A stretch of 53,493 nt of DNA from Promethearchaeota archaeon (GTDB lineage Archaea > Asgardarchaeota > Lokiarchaeia > Sigynarchaeales > SOKP01). The translations under genes were made by a program, and so were the position numbers. The DNA lies in contig JAHLWT010000037.1 in assembly GCA_019057775.1 (NCBI GenBank), positions 1 through 53,493 on the forward strand, read 5' to 3'. Under the pieces are notes generated by a model that saw only the letters and a list, made by a program, of their open reading frames with translations, did not search any database and was not told the origin of the DNA. Shown here in pieces: positions 7,192 to 16,259 of this stretch (position 1 is its first letter; every line of letters begins with the position of its first letter).

Positions 7192-8805
7192 ATGGGATAT
7201 GCAAATAAAGTGTTAGAGAAATTAATACTAAATTTTGGTGATCTTGATATTGTAAAGCACGGAAACAATATTTATACATTTAATAAATTAAATAATCGTG
7301 CAAATCAAATAGCTAGAGTTTTTTTAGATTTAGGAGTGAAGAAAGGTGATAAATACGGTATTTTACTTTATAACTCGCCTGAATATCTGGAAATAATGTT
7401 TGGACTCCAAAAAATCGAAGTTATTCCTGTGCCTATAAATGTGAGATATGGCTCAACAGAATTGAAGTATATATATGAAAATGCTGATATTAGCGGCGTT
7501 TTTATAGATAAAGATTTTATTGAAATCACACGTAGACTTATTGATGAGCATAAATTTGAGAATCTCAGACATATATTCGTTGTAGGTACACCGATAGAAG
7601 AAGTTTTTAATGGAATGATTAATTATGAAAAAATTATTCAAGGTAAAGAATCAATTAATCCTAATATCCAAGTTAATGATGAGGAGATAGGGTTATTACT
7701 TTACACAGGCGGTACAACTGGACTACCGAAAGGCGCGATGTTAACTCATGCTAATTTATATAATGCAACATATCTGACTCCTACACATGGTATGAAATTA
7801 ATAAGGAATAAAAAGATACCAGCAAAAGCGTTAATCCCACCATCAGGCATGAAAATGAAGTTTTTAATCCCTACACCGATTTATCATGTGAGTGGTTTAA
7901 TGCCCGTTCTAACAAATCTTGGAATGAGGCATTTAATGATTTTCCCTGTTAGTAAGAGTTTTGATCCAAAAGAAATATGCCAAATCATTCAAGATGAAAA
8001 AATAACTACTGTCTTCATGGTTCCAACTATGTATCGACTCTGGTTAAGCTTTTCTGATTTGGATAAATTTGATCTTAGTTCCCTTACAATGATTACTTCT
8101 GGTGGAGCAAAAATGTCTAAAGAAATGAAAATTGAAATTTTAGAGAAGTTTCCAGACAAAGTTCTTGTGGATGGATACGGAAGTACTGAAACAATAGGTA
8201 CCTCTACAATTGCATTTATAACTCATGATGATATTCCTAAAATTAAAAAAGGTTATATTGGGCAGATAGTCACCGGCATTAAAATGAGAGTGATTAATGA
8301 GGAAGGTGAAAATGTTCCTGTTGGTGAAGTTGGTGAAATGATTTATAAAGGGAAGAGTATAATGAAAGGATATTATAAAGATGATGTAAAAACCAAGGAA
8401 GTCTTCAATGAAGAAGGATGGCTTTATTCAGGTGATCTTTGTAAAATGGATAATGAAGGAAATGTATATTTCGTTGGAAGAACGAGTGAACTAATAATAT
8501 CAGGAGGAGAAAAGATATTTCCCGGAGAAGTAGAAGATGTTCTAAGAACACATACAAAAATCAACAACGTTGCAATCACAGGTAAACAGGATGATATATG
8601 GGGTCAAATTATAACTGCTTTCATCAAACTTGAACTTGGTGAAAAAATGACCTTGTCTGAAGTATCTGACTTTTGTGCCTCTAAAATTGCTTCATATAAA
8701 AAACCCCGCATAATAAATTTTGTTGAGTCATTACCTATAACTAAAGCTGGAAAACTTGATCGAACCGAAATCAAAAAGCTTGCTGAATCTATTAATATGA
8801 AATAA
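7192..8805 (+). CDS. AMP-forming acyl-CoA synthetase
   Basis: 537 aa member of the ANL adenylate-forming family, which activates a carboxylic acid with ATP and CoA to give acyl-CoA, AMP and pyrophosphate. Seen in order: the P-loop LLYTGGTTGLPKGAMLTH, the adenine-binding YGSTE, the hinge region YSGDLCKMDNEGNVYFVGR, the ISGGEKIFPGEVEDVL motif, and the catalytic Lys in PITKAGKLDR near the C-terminus. Length is normal. It closes the acyl-CoA operon and would feed the acyl-CoA dehydrogenase at 3430. Fatty or aromatic acids are both possible substrates. Confidence 0.93.
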   Translation: MGYANKVLEKLILNFGDLDIVKHGNNIYTFNKLNNRANQIARVFLDLGVKKGDKYGILLYNSPEYLEIMFGLQKIEVIPVPINVRYGSTELKYIYENADISGVFIDKDFIEITRRLIDEHKFENLRHIFVVGTPIEEVFNGMINYEKIIQGKESINPNIQVNDEEIGLLLYTGGTTGLPKGAMLTHANLYNATYLTPTHGMKLIRNKKIPAKALIPPSGMKMKFLIPTPIYHVSGLMPVLTNLGMRHLMIFPVSKSFDPKEICQIIQDEKITTVFMVPTMYRLWLSFSDLDKFDLSSLTMITSGGAKMSKEMKIEILEKFPDKVLVDGYGSTETIGTSTIAFITHDDIPKIKKGYIGQIVTGIKMRVINEEGENVPVGEVGEMIYKGKSIMKGYYKDDVKTKEVFNEEGWLYSGDLCKMDNEGNVYFVGRTSELIISGGEKIFPGEVEDVLRTHTKINNVAITGKQDDIWGQIITAFIKLELGEKMTLSEVSDFCASKIASYKKPRIINFVESLPITKAGKLDRTEIKKLAESINMK

Positions 8806-8869
8806 ATATAATGAAAAGAATTGGAGTATTATCTTCTTAATATAATAATTAATTATATTTGTCAGCGTT

Positions 8870-9004
8870 ATGATCGAGACCTGCCGCAAATGTGGAATGA
8901 TACGTGCAACCAAAGATTTAGTCTTATTAGAAGATGGAGATTACATATGTTTCTCCTGTTGGAACAAAATTTATAGAGAAATGAGAGAAAATCCTCAGAC
9001 TTAA
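8870..9004 (+). CDS. 44-residue zinc-ribbon protein
   Basis: An ATG at 8870 opens a 44-codon frame encoding two knuckles, ETCRKCG and YICFSCW, about 20 residues apart, followed by a basic/acidic helix. Four cysteines in CxxC pairs in such a short peptide indicate a zinc ribbon rather than chance. No Shine-Dalgarno site is clear. It stands alone between the acyl-CoA ligase and a gene-poor stretch. A nucleic-acid or protein contact role is usual for such peptides but is not shown here. Confidence 0.6.
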   Translation: MIETCRKCGMIRATKDLVLLEDGDYICFSCWNKIYREMRENPQT

Positions 9005-9032
9005 TAATCAAATGGGTAAGGTTAAAGATTAT

Positions 9033-9248
9033 TTAATCATATGATATAAGAAAGGTATATTTTACAAGATTGAACTTTTTAATTTTAATATCTTCTTTAG
9101 AATCCCGTTTTGGAAAAAGAGGCACCTTGACAACAATCTTGAAATGTTCTAAATAAAAATTATTATAAAATACGTTTTCAAATTTATCCCAATCAATGAA
9201 TTTCTGAATATTGACTTCATTATTATTTACTGTTCTAACTAAAGACAT
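9033..9248 (-). CDS. short hypothetical protein, possibly decayed
   Basis: 71 aa, basic, beginning MSLVRTVNNNEVNI. The frame upstream of the ATG is open for only seven codons to a TAG. It is loosely similar around MSLV to the middle of the 92-aa protein at 13725-14003 (GILMSLVGRID), where the same string comes after a further 20 residues. This suggests a 5'-truncated relative. There is no ribosome-binding site. It could be a relic or a chance frame. Confidence 0.3.
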   Translation of the reverse strand: MSLVRTVNNNEVNIQKFIDWDKFENVFYNNFYLEHFKIVVKVPLFPKRDSKEDIKIKKFNLVKYTFLISYD

Positions 9249-9644
9249 GAGTGATATTTGATTTTTACGCTAATTAATTGATATTTGAATCTTAGGACCT
9301 ATTTTTAAATATAACCCTTTCGGAGTGTCGCGATCTTTCTGAAATAAAGAATAAATGATTATTTCTGAGGGATCGCTATGATCTGGTACCATCACAATTA
9401 TAATAAATTATATATTTAAATGTTTCTTCAACCAAATTTAGGTTAGGCATAATCTCACTTTAGTGTCGTTGAACTATATCATTATGATGATCTTGTTGTT
9501 TCTGATTTTACATTAATCAAAAAAGCTATTTAGTTGTATAAACACCCGTTTGATTAAACAACTTTTTATTAAAAAACTTGTTACTTTCGAAAAAATTTAA
9601 TAAGTTAAATTTATTAGAAATTAAAAGAAATCTGAAAATTATCT
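9249..9644. other. gene-poor region with a hairpin
   Basis: No reading frame in these 396 bases looks coding. The region holds the long imperfect inverted repeat at 9330-9376 and AT-rich sequence that must contain the promoter of the aldehyde oxidoreductase gene at 9645. I recognise no RNA gene. Confidence 0.4.
9330..9376. repeat. 18-bp imperfect inverted repeat
   Basis: The arms at 9330-9347 (GCGATCTTTCTGAAATAA) and 9359-9376 (TTATTTCTGAGGGATCGC) pair at 15 of 18 positions around an 11-base loop. Two of the three mismatches could be G-U pairs in RNA in one orientation. The G+C-rich ends stand out in the AT-rich gap. It may be a transcript hairpin, a terminator or an operator about 270 bases upstream of the aldehyde oxidoreductase. 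Confidence 0.45.
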
Positions 9645-11609
9645 ATGAAAACAGGGTTTTTTGGAAAGGTCTTATGGGTAAATCTCACTGAAGAGATATT
9701 TCAAGAGAAATTAATTGACAAAAAAATTTATCAAAATTATCTTGGAGGATATGGTTTAGCAGTAAAACTTATTTATGAGACTATGCTCCCCGGACTTGAT
9801 CCATTAAGTCCTGAATCTGTGTTTGGTTTCTTTCCTGGGCTATTAACCGGAACTGCTGCTCCATTTTCTGGGAGATATATGGTTGCGAGCAAATCTCCTT
9901 TAACAGGAACATGGGGTGATTCGAATAGTGGCGGAACTTTTGGTCCAGAGATAAAAAAATGTGGGTATGATGCTATTCTTTTTACGGGAGCTGCTAATTC
10001 TCCTAAATATGTATTAATTACGGATGGTAAAAAGGAAATTTTAGATGCTTCTGATATTTGGGGATTGGACATAATCGAGGCTGAAACAAAACTGAAACAA
10101 AAGCATGGAAAGTTTATAAAAACTGCGGGGATTGGACAAGCAGGTGAAAATTTGTCCCGAATCTCAGGAATCGCAAACGATAAAGGGCGTATTGCAGCAC
10201 GTTCGGGTATTGGCGCAGTTATGGGTTCTAAAAAGTTAAAAATGCTTGTTTTAAAGGGAAATAACAAAATTCCAATTCAGAATAAAGACAAATTTTTAGG
10301 TTTAATAAAAGATTATAATGAAAATAGTTCAAATGGAGAACCAAATAGATTAATAGCCTCTATTTTAAAAAATGTTCCAAACATGGCAAAAACAATTCGG
10401 AGATTTAGAATTGGGTTTAAAGGTCCTCCAAAAATGATAAAAAAGATATATAAATCCTTTGGAACTTGTGTTGCAAATACCATTTCAGCAGAAACGAATG
10501 ATTCACCCATAAAAAATTGGGATGGAATTGGTATGTATGATTTTCCGTTCAATAAATCTAAAAGTCTCTCAGCTACAGAAATTCAACACTATAAAATAAG
10601 GGATTATGGATGCTTCAGTTGTCCTGTTCAATGTGGGGCTATTTTAAAAGTTCCAGAGTTAAATTTAGAAGAAACATATCTTCCTGAGTATGAAACCTGT
10701 TGTTCTTTTGGAGCTCTTCTTCTTAATAATGATTTATTATCTATTTTTGAAATTAACGAATTATGCAATAGAGCAGCAATTGATACTATCTCTACAGGGG
10801 CCACTATAGCTTTTGCAATTGAATGTTTTGAAAAAGGGTTTATAAGTTTGAAAGATACTGGCGGACTAGAACTAACATGGGGGAATTCAAAAGCAATAAT
10901 TGAATTAGTAAAGATGATAATAAAACGGGAGGGATTTGGAGATGTATTAGCTGATGGAAGTAAAATTGCCGCAGAAAAAATAGGAAATGGATGTTCTGAA
11001 TATAATATTACTTCTTTAGGTTCAGAAATCGCCATGCATAATCCTAGAATATTTCCATCCTTAGCATTTACATATTGTTATGATCCAACTCCGGGAAGGC
11101 ATACAGCAGCAAGCATAGACTTTATTGATATTGGTCCTATAAATAAATTTCAGAAAGGCTTCAAGTTACCTTCTGGTTGGAAGAGAGATGATAAAAAAAA
11201 ACAAAAAGGACAGATGATGATCTCTTCTTTTCATCAAGTTTTAAATAGTGTAGGGCTTTGCATGTTCGCAACCTTATTTGGTTCTTACCCTTTTACCGAC
11301 CTTATTAACGCTTTAACTGGTTGGAACATTACGGTAGATGATATTATAAAAATAGGCTTAAGAATACAGACTCTACGACAATCATTCACGCTACGTGAGG
11401 GTATTGATATAGCTAATAATAAGTTATCAAGTAGGGTTACTGGGCATCCTCCAGATAAGAGGGGCCCAACAAAGGGAATAACTATTGAATATGAAGATTT
11501 TTATAAGGGATATTGTAAAGAAATGGGCTGGAATCCTGAAAATGGATACCCATTAGAAGAAACTCTCAAAGATCTCGATTTAGAATTTGTCATAAAAGAC
11601 TTATATTAA
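9645..11609 (+). CDS. tungsten-dependent aldehyde:ferredoxin oxidoreductase family protein
   Basis: 654 aa, near the usual AOR length. These enzymes carry a tungsten-bis-pyranopterin and one [4Fe-4S] cluster and oxidise aldehydes to acids with ferredoxin. The N-terminal beta domain starts GFFGKVLWVNLTEE and includes GTAAPFSGRYMVASKSPLTG and GIGQAGENLSRISGI. The cluster ligands are visible: C323, C326 and C330 in YGCFSCPVQCG, and C539 in NSVGLCMF. Pterin-binding regions surround them. It stands alone, with the promoter in the AT-rich gap upstream. The exact aldehyde is not predictable, and it may belong to a less studied AOR subfamily. Confidence 0.93.
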   Translation: MKTGFFGKVLWVNLTEEIFQEKLIDKKIYQNYLGGYGLAVKLIYETMLPGLDPLSPESVFGFFPGLLTGTAAPFSGRYMVASKSPLTGTWGDSNSGGTFGPEIKKCGYDAILFTGAANSPKYVLITDGKKEILDASDIWGLDIIEAETKLKQKHGKFIKTAGIGQAGENLSRISGIANDKGRIAARSGIGAVMGSKKLKMLVLKGNNKIPIQNKDKFLGLIKDYNENSSNGEPNRLIASILKNVPNMAKTIRRFRIGFKGPPKMIKKIYKSFGTCVANTISAETNDSPIKNWDGIGMYDFPFNKSKSLSATEIQHYKIRDYGCFSCPVQCGAILKVPELNLEETYLPEYETCCSFGALLLNNDLLSIFEINELCNRAAIDTISTGATIAFAIECFEKGFISLKDTGGLELTWGNSKAIIELVKMIIKREGFGDVLADGSKIAAEKIGNGCSEYNITSLGSEIAMHNPRIFPSLAFTYCYDPTPGRHTAASIDFIDIGPINKFQKGFKLPSGWKRDDKKKQKGQMMISSFHQVLNSVGLCMFATLFGSYPFTDLINALTGWNITVDDIIKIGLRIQTLRQSFTLREGIDIANNKLSSRVTGHPPDKRGPTKGITIEYEDFYKGYCKEMGWNPENGYPLEETLKDLDLEFVIKDLY

Positions 11610-11688
11610 ATATTTAATTTCTGTACTATGTACCTAAAAAATATTCAATATTAGAATCTTTTCAAATCTTATAAACGTAAAAACAGTC

Positions 11689-12153
11689 ATGTCTGACCAA
11701 GAGGATCTTAAAACCTTTATTAAAACTGATATTACTAAAGCTTCAAAAAAGGTAAAGGGAAAACATTCTCCTATCTCTGAAGTTGTTGATGATGTGTTAA
11801 GAATTTTAAAAGTTCAGGCCATTTATGATTTAAATCAGCATCACAAAAACTTTTATCTTATTAATGTGAAGAATTACATTAAGAAGCCTAAAATTAGATA
11901 TTATTTATCTGTAACTCTTGCAAATAACAGTTCAGATTTGTTAGCCCAATTAGCAGGTGAGTACTTAATTAAAAATGAATTAAAACTAATCCAATATTCA
12001 ATTTTTCCGAAAACATTAAGAGTTCAATTGATTTTACTAAAGGAGCTTAAACTCGTTGAGAATTACACTCGCGCTATCAAGGCTTTAAATAAAATTAGGA
12101 ATGAATTTCGTAATAAGATCGTAAGATTAAAGAATCTTGTAGAAAATGAATAA
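11689..12153 (+). CDS. helical hypothetical protein
   Basis: 154 aa, basic and mainly helical. The C-terminal half (LLAQLAGEYLIKN through ALNKIRNEFRNKIVRL) has an IRNxF pattern reminiscent of the RxxxxH-type helix of HEPN/DUF4145 proteins or of MtlR-like domains, but the His is replaced by Asn. That resemblance is weak and I do not assign a function. It lies between the aldehyde oxidoreductase and the pyruvate kinase, on the same strand, each with its own gap. Confidence 0.65.
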   Translation: MSDQEDLKTFIKTDITKASKKVKGKHSPISEVVDDVLRILKVQAIYDLNQHHKNFYLINVKNYIKKPKIRYYLSVTLANNSSDLLAQLAGEYLIKNELKLIQYSIFPKTLRVQLILLKELKLVENYTRAIKALNKIRNEFRNKIVRLKNLVENE

Positions 12154-12224
12154 TTTTTAAGGATACACTCAATAATATTATTAATTATAATAATTATCCA
12201 CCACATACAAATTGGTTTATTGAT

Positions 12225-13685
12225 ATGCCATTTAGAGATAATACTGTTAAAATAGTAGCAACTTTAGGTCCCATTTCAAGCTCTAAAACAATGCTTAAAA
12301 AATTAATTGAGGCCGGTGTAGATATTTTTCGCTTGAATTTTTCTCACGGAGAACATTCGGAAAAAAGAGAATTAGTTAAAAAAATAAGAGAAGTAGGTGA
12401 ATTCATTGGCATTTTAGCCGATATTCAAGGACCGAAAATAAGGGTAGGTGAATTTAAAGACGACCAACCTTACAATTTAAATATAGGGCAGGAAGTGAAA
12501 GTCTACGAGAAAAAAATTATGGGTGATCAAGAACAGTTTTCCATTCCATTAAAGGGCTTTCTTAAATCGATGAGAATAGGAGATATTTTTTTTATAAATG
12601 ATGGCATCATTAAAATTCAGGTAAAAAAGAAAGAAACAGACCATGTTATAGGAGACATACTCGCGGGAGGGATGATAAGTAATAGGAAAGGAGTTAATAT
12701 TCCATCTGGTGAATTATCTCAAAAAGTGCCAACAGAAAAGGATATAATAGATCTTGAATTTATTGCTGAATTAGACCCTGAATATGTAGCTATATCTTTT
12801 GTTTCTGGTAGTGATGATGTCCTTCATGTTAGAAAGATACTAGAAAATTATGGGAATTCTACAATTAAACTAATTTCTAAAATTGAACGTCCAATTGCTT
12901 TAGATTATTTTGATCAGATATTAGAAGTCTCAGATGGTATAATGGTTGCTCGAGGTGATTTGGGTGTAGAAATAGATCCCGATAAAGTACCATTATGGCA
13001 AAAGGAAATGATTTACAAAAGCAATCGTGAAGGAAAACCAATAATAGTTGCGACCCAAATGCTAGAGTCAATGGTGGTTAACCCTATACCAACAAGAGCC
13101 GAGGCCAGTGATGTATATAATGCTGTTATGGATGGAACCGATGCTGTTATGCTTTCAGCAGAAACTGCTGTCGGAAAGTACCCTACAAATGCAGTAAAAT
13201 ATATGAATCAAATTGCAAAAACTGCGACTGAAAATATGTTAAAAAGAACTCCTGATGAATTTGATTCTGATAGATTAACACATACACAAACTCTTGGACA
13301 TGCTATTCATGCGTTGGCAACAGAAATGGAAGAGCTTAATTTTAGGGGTAAAATAGTAGTGATCACAAGAACGGGATATGGAGCGAGAATGATAGCTAAA
13401 TATCGTCCACCATTACCAATCATCGCTATAACTCCATCAAAAAAGACCGCGCGAGAATTACATTTAGTATGGGCAGTACAACCTTTCCACATAGAAAATC
13501 TTGATTTTTTCAAAATGAATGCTGAAGAAATAATAGAACAATCTGTGAAACATGCTGTAGAAAATAATTTATTAGATGAGAATGAACATGTAATTATATT
13601 ATTAGTTTCCAGGAAGTTTCAGCGAAGAGGGAATTTAGTTGGATTGTATTATGTAGGAGAAATACTTGAACCAAACTCATCATGA
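12225..13685 (+). CDS. pyk: pyruvate kinase
   Basis: 486 aa. It converts phosphoenolpyruvate and ADP to pyruvate and ATP at the end of glycolysis. Seen: the N-terminal VKIVATLGPISSS, FRLNFSHGEH, the B domain in the middle, the signature KIERPIALDYFDQILEVSDG, the metal-binding MVARGDLGVEI, and ATQMLESM with PTRAEASDVYNAVMDGTDAV. The C-terminal allosteric domain is complete (residues about 350-486). Length fits the family. The gene stands alone with a short AT-rich leader; the start ATG is followed directly by the conserved core. Confidence 0.97.
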   Translation: MPFRDNTVKIVATLGPISSSKTMLKKLIEAGVDIFRLNFSHGEHSEKRELVKKIREVGEFIGILADIQGPKIRVGEFKDDQPYNLNIGQEVKVYEKKIMGDQEQFSIPLKGFLKSMRIGDIFFINDGIIKIQVKKKETDHVIGDILAGGMISNRKGVNIPSGELSQKVPTEKDIIDLEFIAELDPEYVAISFVSGSDDVLHVRKILENYGNSTIKLISKIERPIALDYFDQILEVSDGIMVARGDLGVEIDPDKVPLWQKEMIYKSNREGKPIIVATQMLESMVVNPIPTRAEASDVYNAVMDGTDAVMLSAETAVGKYPTNAVKYMNQIAKTATENMLKRTPDEFDSDRLTHTQTLGHAIHALATEMEELNFRGKIVVITRTGYGARMIAKYRPPLPIIAITPSKKTARELHLVWAVQPFHIENLDFFKMNAEEIIEQSVKHAVENNLLDENEHVIILLVSRKFQRRGNLVGLYYVGEILEPNSS

Positions 13686-13724
13686 ATTGAATTCTGAAAT
13701 AGACTAACTTCAATTATAAAGAAC

Positions 13725-14003
13725 TTATATTATTCTTCCATAATTAGGTTTCATATTCTTTGTTAAACTTGAACCTTCCTTTTTTTCGCTATCTATTTCA
13801 TTTTCACGATAAATTACAATATCTTTTACTTCCGCTTTTGGAATTGGAGGATGATGTCTTTCTTTGAAAATTAAGAATTTTTCGGATCTATTTAAAAACG
13901 TGGCTAACCTAAGTTTATCAATCCTTCCTACCAGGCTCATTAAAATCCCTGATTTTGGGTCAGAAAAGAATACTTCACATAATACTTCGAACTTCTTGTT
14001 CAT
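13725..14003 (-). CDS. hypothetical protein
   Basis: 92 aa, starting MNKKFEVLCEVFFSDPKSGI, with alternating strand-like and basic segments and a charged tail. No family is recognised. It shares MSLV and the following pattern with the short frame at 9033-9248, so both may belong to a lineage-specific family. It converges on pyruvate kinase and is followed on the same strand by other small genes. Confidence 0.5.
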   Translation of the reverse strand: MNKKFEVLCEVFFSDPKSGILMSLVGRIDKLRLATFLNRSEKFLIFKERHHPPIPKAEVKDIVIYRENEIDSEKKEGSSLTKNMKPNYGRII

Positions 14004-14044
14004 GAAATGAAATCTTATTCTAGCTATATAAAGAAAAATATTAT

Positions 14045-14248
14045 CTATCTTTTAGAATGAATTTCAGATTTTGAGAGAATATAAGGCTGATACTTTGTCT
14101 TAAAAGAATAGCAATGACAACAGTACAATTCAATATATTCACTATTCCAGATTTTTGTAAAATGCTCTATGAATTTTGAACTGCTGTTTTTGATATAATT
14201 TTCATAGTCCAATTCTTTACCGCATCTAAAGCATTTTCTATTTCTCAT
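14045..14248 (-). CDS. small zinc-ribbon protein
   Basis: 67 aa with CFRCGKEL near the N-terminus and CCHCYSF about 40 residues later, a split zinc ribbon joined by a helical stretch that contains a Trp. The protein at 20813-21028 has the same design (CFDCGK, a Trp in the linker, CCFQCF), so these are paralogs. It is cytoplasmic with no membrane segment. The role is unknown; nucleic-acid binding or a protein partner is possible. It is a single gene between two other minus-strand genes. Confidence 0.65.
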   Translation of the reverse strand: MRNRKCFRCGKELDYENYIKNSSSKFIEHFTKIWNSEYIELYCCHCYSFKTKYQPYILSKSEIHSKR

Positions 14249-14288
14249 AATTTCAAACTGTCATAGAGTGGAAAAATAAAAATAAAAT

Positions 14289-14804
14289 TTAGAAATTTTC
14301 ATAATGAACTATTTCTCTAAGCGATTTTCTCTCAGTAACTTCACTTTTTGGTTTAACTGGATACCCTAAAGGAGTTATTCCCATTACCTTGTATTTTTTA
14401 GGAATATTTAATGCTTTTTTTATTTTTTCCTCGGAAAACCATCCAATCCAACATGTTCCTAAACCTTCTGCAGCTGCTGCTAAAACTAAATGTTCAAAAC
14501 AAATTCCAAAGTCTACACCATAATATTTTTCACCATTCAAATTAGTTCCAGAGCCTTTCTCAGAAATTAATCCAACAATGAACATTGGTGCTTTAACAAA
14601 CTTGGTATTTTGTCCAATTGATTCCCACAAAGCTTTAACATTATCGGGTTCTTGGACGACTATGTAATGTACGCCCTGTTGATTTGCCCATGTAGGTGCT
14701 AAACGAGCAGCATCAAGAATCCTTTCAATCTTGTCTTTTTCAGGCATATCCTTTTTATATACACGATAACTTCTTCTAATTTTCACTACATCGTAGAATT
14801 CCAT
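14289..14804 (-). CDS. nitroreductase-family FMN protein
   Basis: 171 aa, typical of short single-domain nitroreductases, FMN enzymes that use NAD(P)H to reduce nitro or quinone substrates. The N-terminal FMN-phosphate contact is seen as RRSYRVY, then RLAPTWANQQ, and near the C-terminus GLGTCWIGWFSEEKI and VMGITPLGYP. The true substrate cannot be told from sequence. The first ATG lies directly before the conserved helix. There is no obvious operon partner. Confidence 0.9.
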   Translation of the reverse strand: MEFYDVVKIRRSYRVYKKDMPEKDKIERILDAARLAPTWANQQGVHYIVVQEPDNVKALWESIGQNTKFVKAPMFIVGLISEKGSGTNLNGEKYYGVDFGICFEHLVLAAAAEGLGTCWIGWFSEEKIKKALNIPKKYKVMGITPLGYPVKPKSEVTERKSLREIVHYENF

Positions 14805-14903
14805 ATTTTACTTGCCACTTTTTTTTTAAAGAAATTAAATATGGTAAGCAGTTCATAAATTTTTAATTTTTACATTGCTGAATGCAATAATGGATAATAT
14901 AAT

Positions 14904-15020
14904 CTAATCATTGATTATCCTTTTATGAGCATATGGGCGTTCACCATAGATATAATCATAAAAAAAATCATCAAGTTCTTCACTAGCATCTATGCATACA
15001 TAACCATGATATTTCCTCAT
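14904..15020 (-). CDS. possible 38-residue acidic protein
   Basis: The minus strand from ATG 15020 to TAG 14904 encodes 38 aa rich in Tyr and Asp (for example CIDASEELDDFFYDYIYG). The composition is more protein-like than the surrounding AT-rich DNA would give by chance. No Shine-Dalgarno site or family is seen. It could be a small gene or the remnant of a larger one. Confidence 0.3.
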   Translation of the reverse strand: MRKYHGYVCIDASEELDDFFYDYIYGERPYAHKRIIND

Positions 15021-15082
15021 GAAATTATTTGATTTACTCAGAATTCATAACCTTTTTTTTTATTGCTAAATGTAGTAATTCA

Positions 15083-16237
15083 ATGTTAGAGTCATATATT
15101 GATGGTGGAATTGAAGGAAATCCAGATAGTGTAGGAATGAGTAGTTCTGGGTTGGATGATGTTATTAATCTGTTGAAAAAGCAAGTTAAAGAAAAATTGC
15201 ATTCTGGAACTCAACTACATATAGCTCGTGAGGGTCAAACTGTATTAAATATTGCCATCGGAGAAGCACGCCTCGGAGTACCAATGAAAAGAAATACAAT
15301 TATGCATCTTTATTCAGCGGGTAAACCATGGACAGCTTTGGCTATTGCTCAACTATATGAGCAAGGGAAGTTAGATATATATCAACCAATACAAAGTATA
15401 ATTCCTGAGTTTACTAATGGAAAAGAATCATGTACAATCGAGCATGTTTTAATTCATGAAGGAGGCTTTCCCATGTGGAAATATCCTCAAGATGATACCA
15501 TCAATTGGGAAGAATGGATAAGAGACATATGTAATGAAAAAGCAGAGTATGTGCCGGGAACTCAATGTGGCTATCATCATGCTTCAGGGTGGGTATTATT
15601 AGGGGAAATAGTAAGGATCATTGATGGGCGTAGAATTGAGAAATATATTGAGGATGAGATATTTACACCACTTGGATTGAATGATAGTAGTTTAGGTATG
15701 ACAAAACACAAAGCAGAGCAATTGGGTGATCGTTTAGCTCTTAAAGATACCGCTCCAGATTATATACCATGGGCTCATTTCTATAATCTTTTTGGAAACA
15801 TTCCTGATCATGTAATTCTCCCAGGAGGATCATCCTACAATACGGCAACTGATCTAGGTAAATTCTATAAGGCACTTTGGAATGGAGGAGAATCAAGAGA
15901 AGGCACTCGTATTATCAAGAAAAAAACACTAGATCTATTTACAGCAACCCATCGAATGGGTATAACTGATCAAATCCTCAGTTTTCCTAATTTAGGGGAG
16001 TATGATTTAAGACCTTCTTATGGTTACGGCTTTTTTAAAGGAAAAGCACAAGGTCTGATGTGCTCTCCAGACACTTTTGGGCATGCTGGTATGAGAAGCT
16101 CTGTAAATTTGTGTGATCCCAAGATAGGCCTTATCATAAATTTTAACAGTAACACATTATTAAATGTGGAACCAGTTTTTAAGCGAGCTAATGATATAAG
16201 GAGTTCAATCTATAACACATGTAGATACAAATTTTAA
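15083..16237 (+). CDS. beta-lactamase-fold serine hydrolase (class C/EstB type)
   Basis: 384 aa from ATG 15083. A TTG 54 bases earlier would add a Phe-rich stretch that is not typical of the family. The catalytic SxxK is seen in LYSAGKPWTALAIAQLYEQG, followed by the strand/helix core LDIYQPIQSIIPEF. GYHHASGWVLLGEI stands where the YxN motif of the family lies, with His in place of Asn. The C-terminus contains FGHAGMRSS, the position of the KTG/HxG box. Members are esterases, peptidases or beta-lactamases. There is no signal peptide, so it acts inside the cell. No operon partner. Confidence 0.85.
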   Translation: MLESYIDGGIEGNPDSVGMSSSGLDDVINLLKKQVKEKLHSGTQLHIAREGQTVLNIAIGEARLGVPMKRNTIMHLYSAGKPWTALAIAQLYEQGKLDIYQPIQSIIPEFTNGKESCTIEHVLIHEGGFPMWKYPQDDTINWEEWIRDICNEKAEYVPGTQCGYHHASGWVLLGEIVRIIDGRRIEKYIEDEIFTPLGLNDSSLGMTKHKAEQLGDRLALKDTAPDYIPWAHFYNLFGNIPDHVILPGGSSYNTATDLGKFYKALWNGGESREGTRIIKKKTLDLFTATHRMGITDQILSFPNLGEYDLRPSYGYGFFKGKAQGLMCSPDTFGHAGMRSSVNLCDPKIGLIINFNSNTLLNVEPVFKRANDIRSSIYNTCRYKF

Positions 16238-16259
16238 ATATTAAGTTAAAATTATGTTT

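Noticed and set aside
9773..10267. 164-codon frame on the minus strand inside the aldehyde oxidoreductase gene
   Set aside because: It is an antisense shadow of an intact, well-motifed gene. Its translation is rich in Pro/Ser/Ile with no family pattern.
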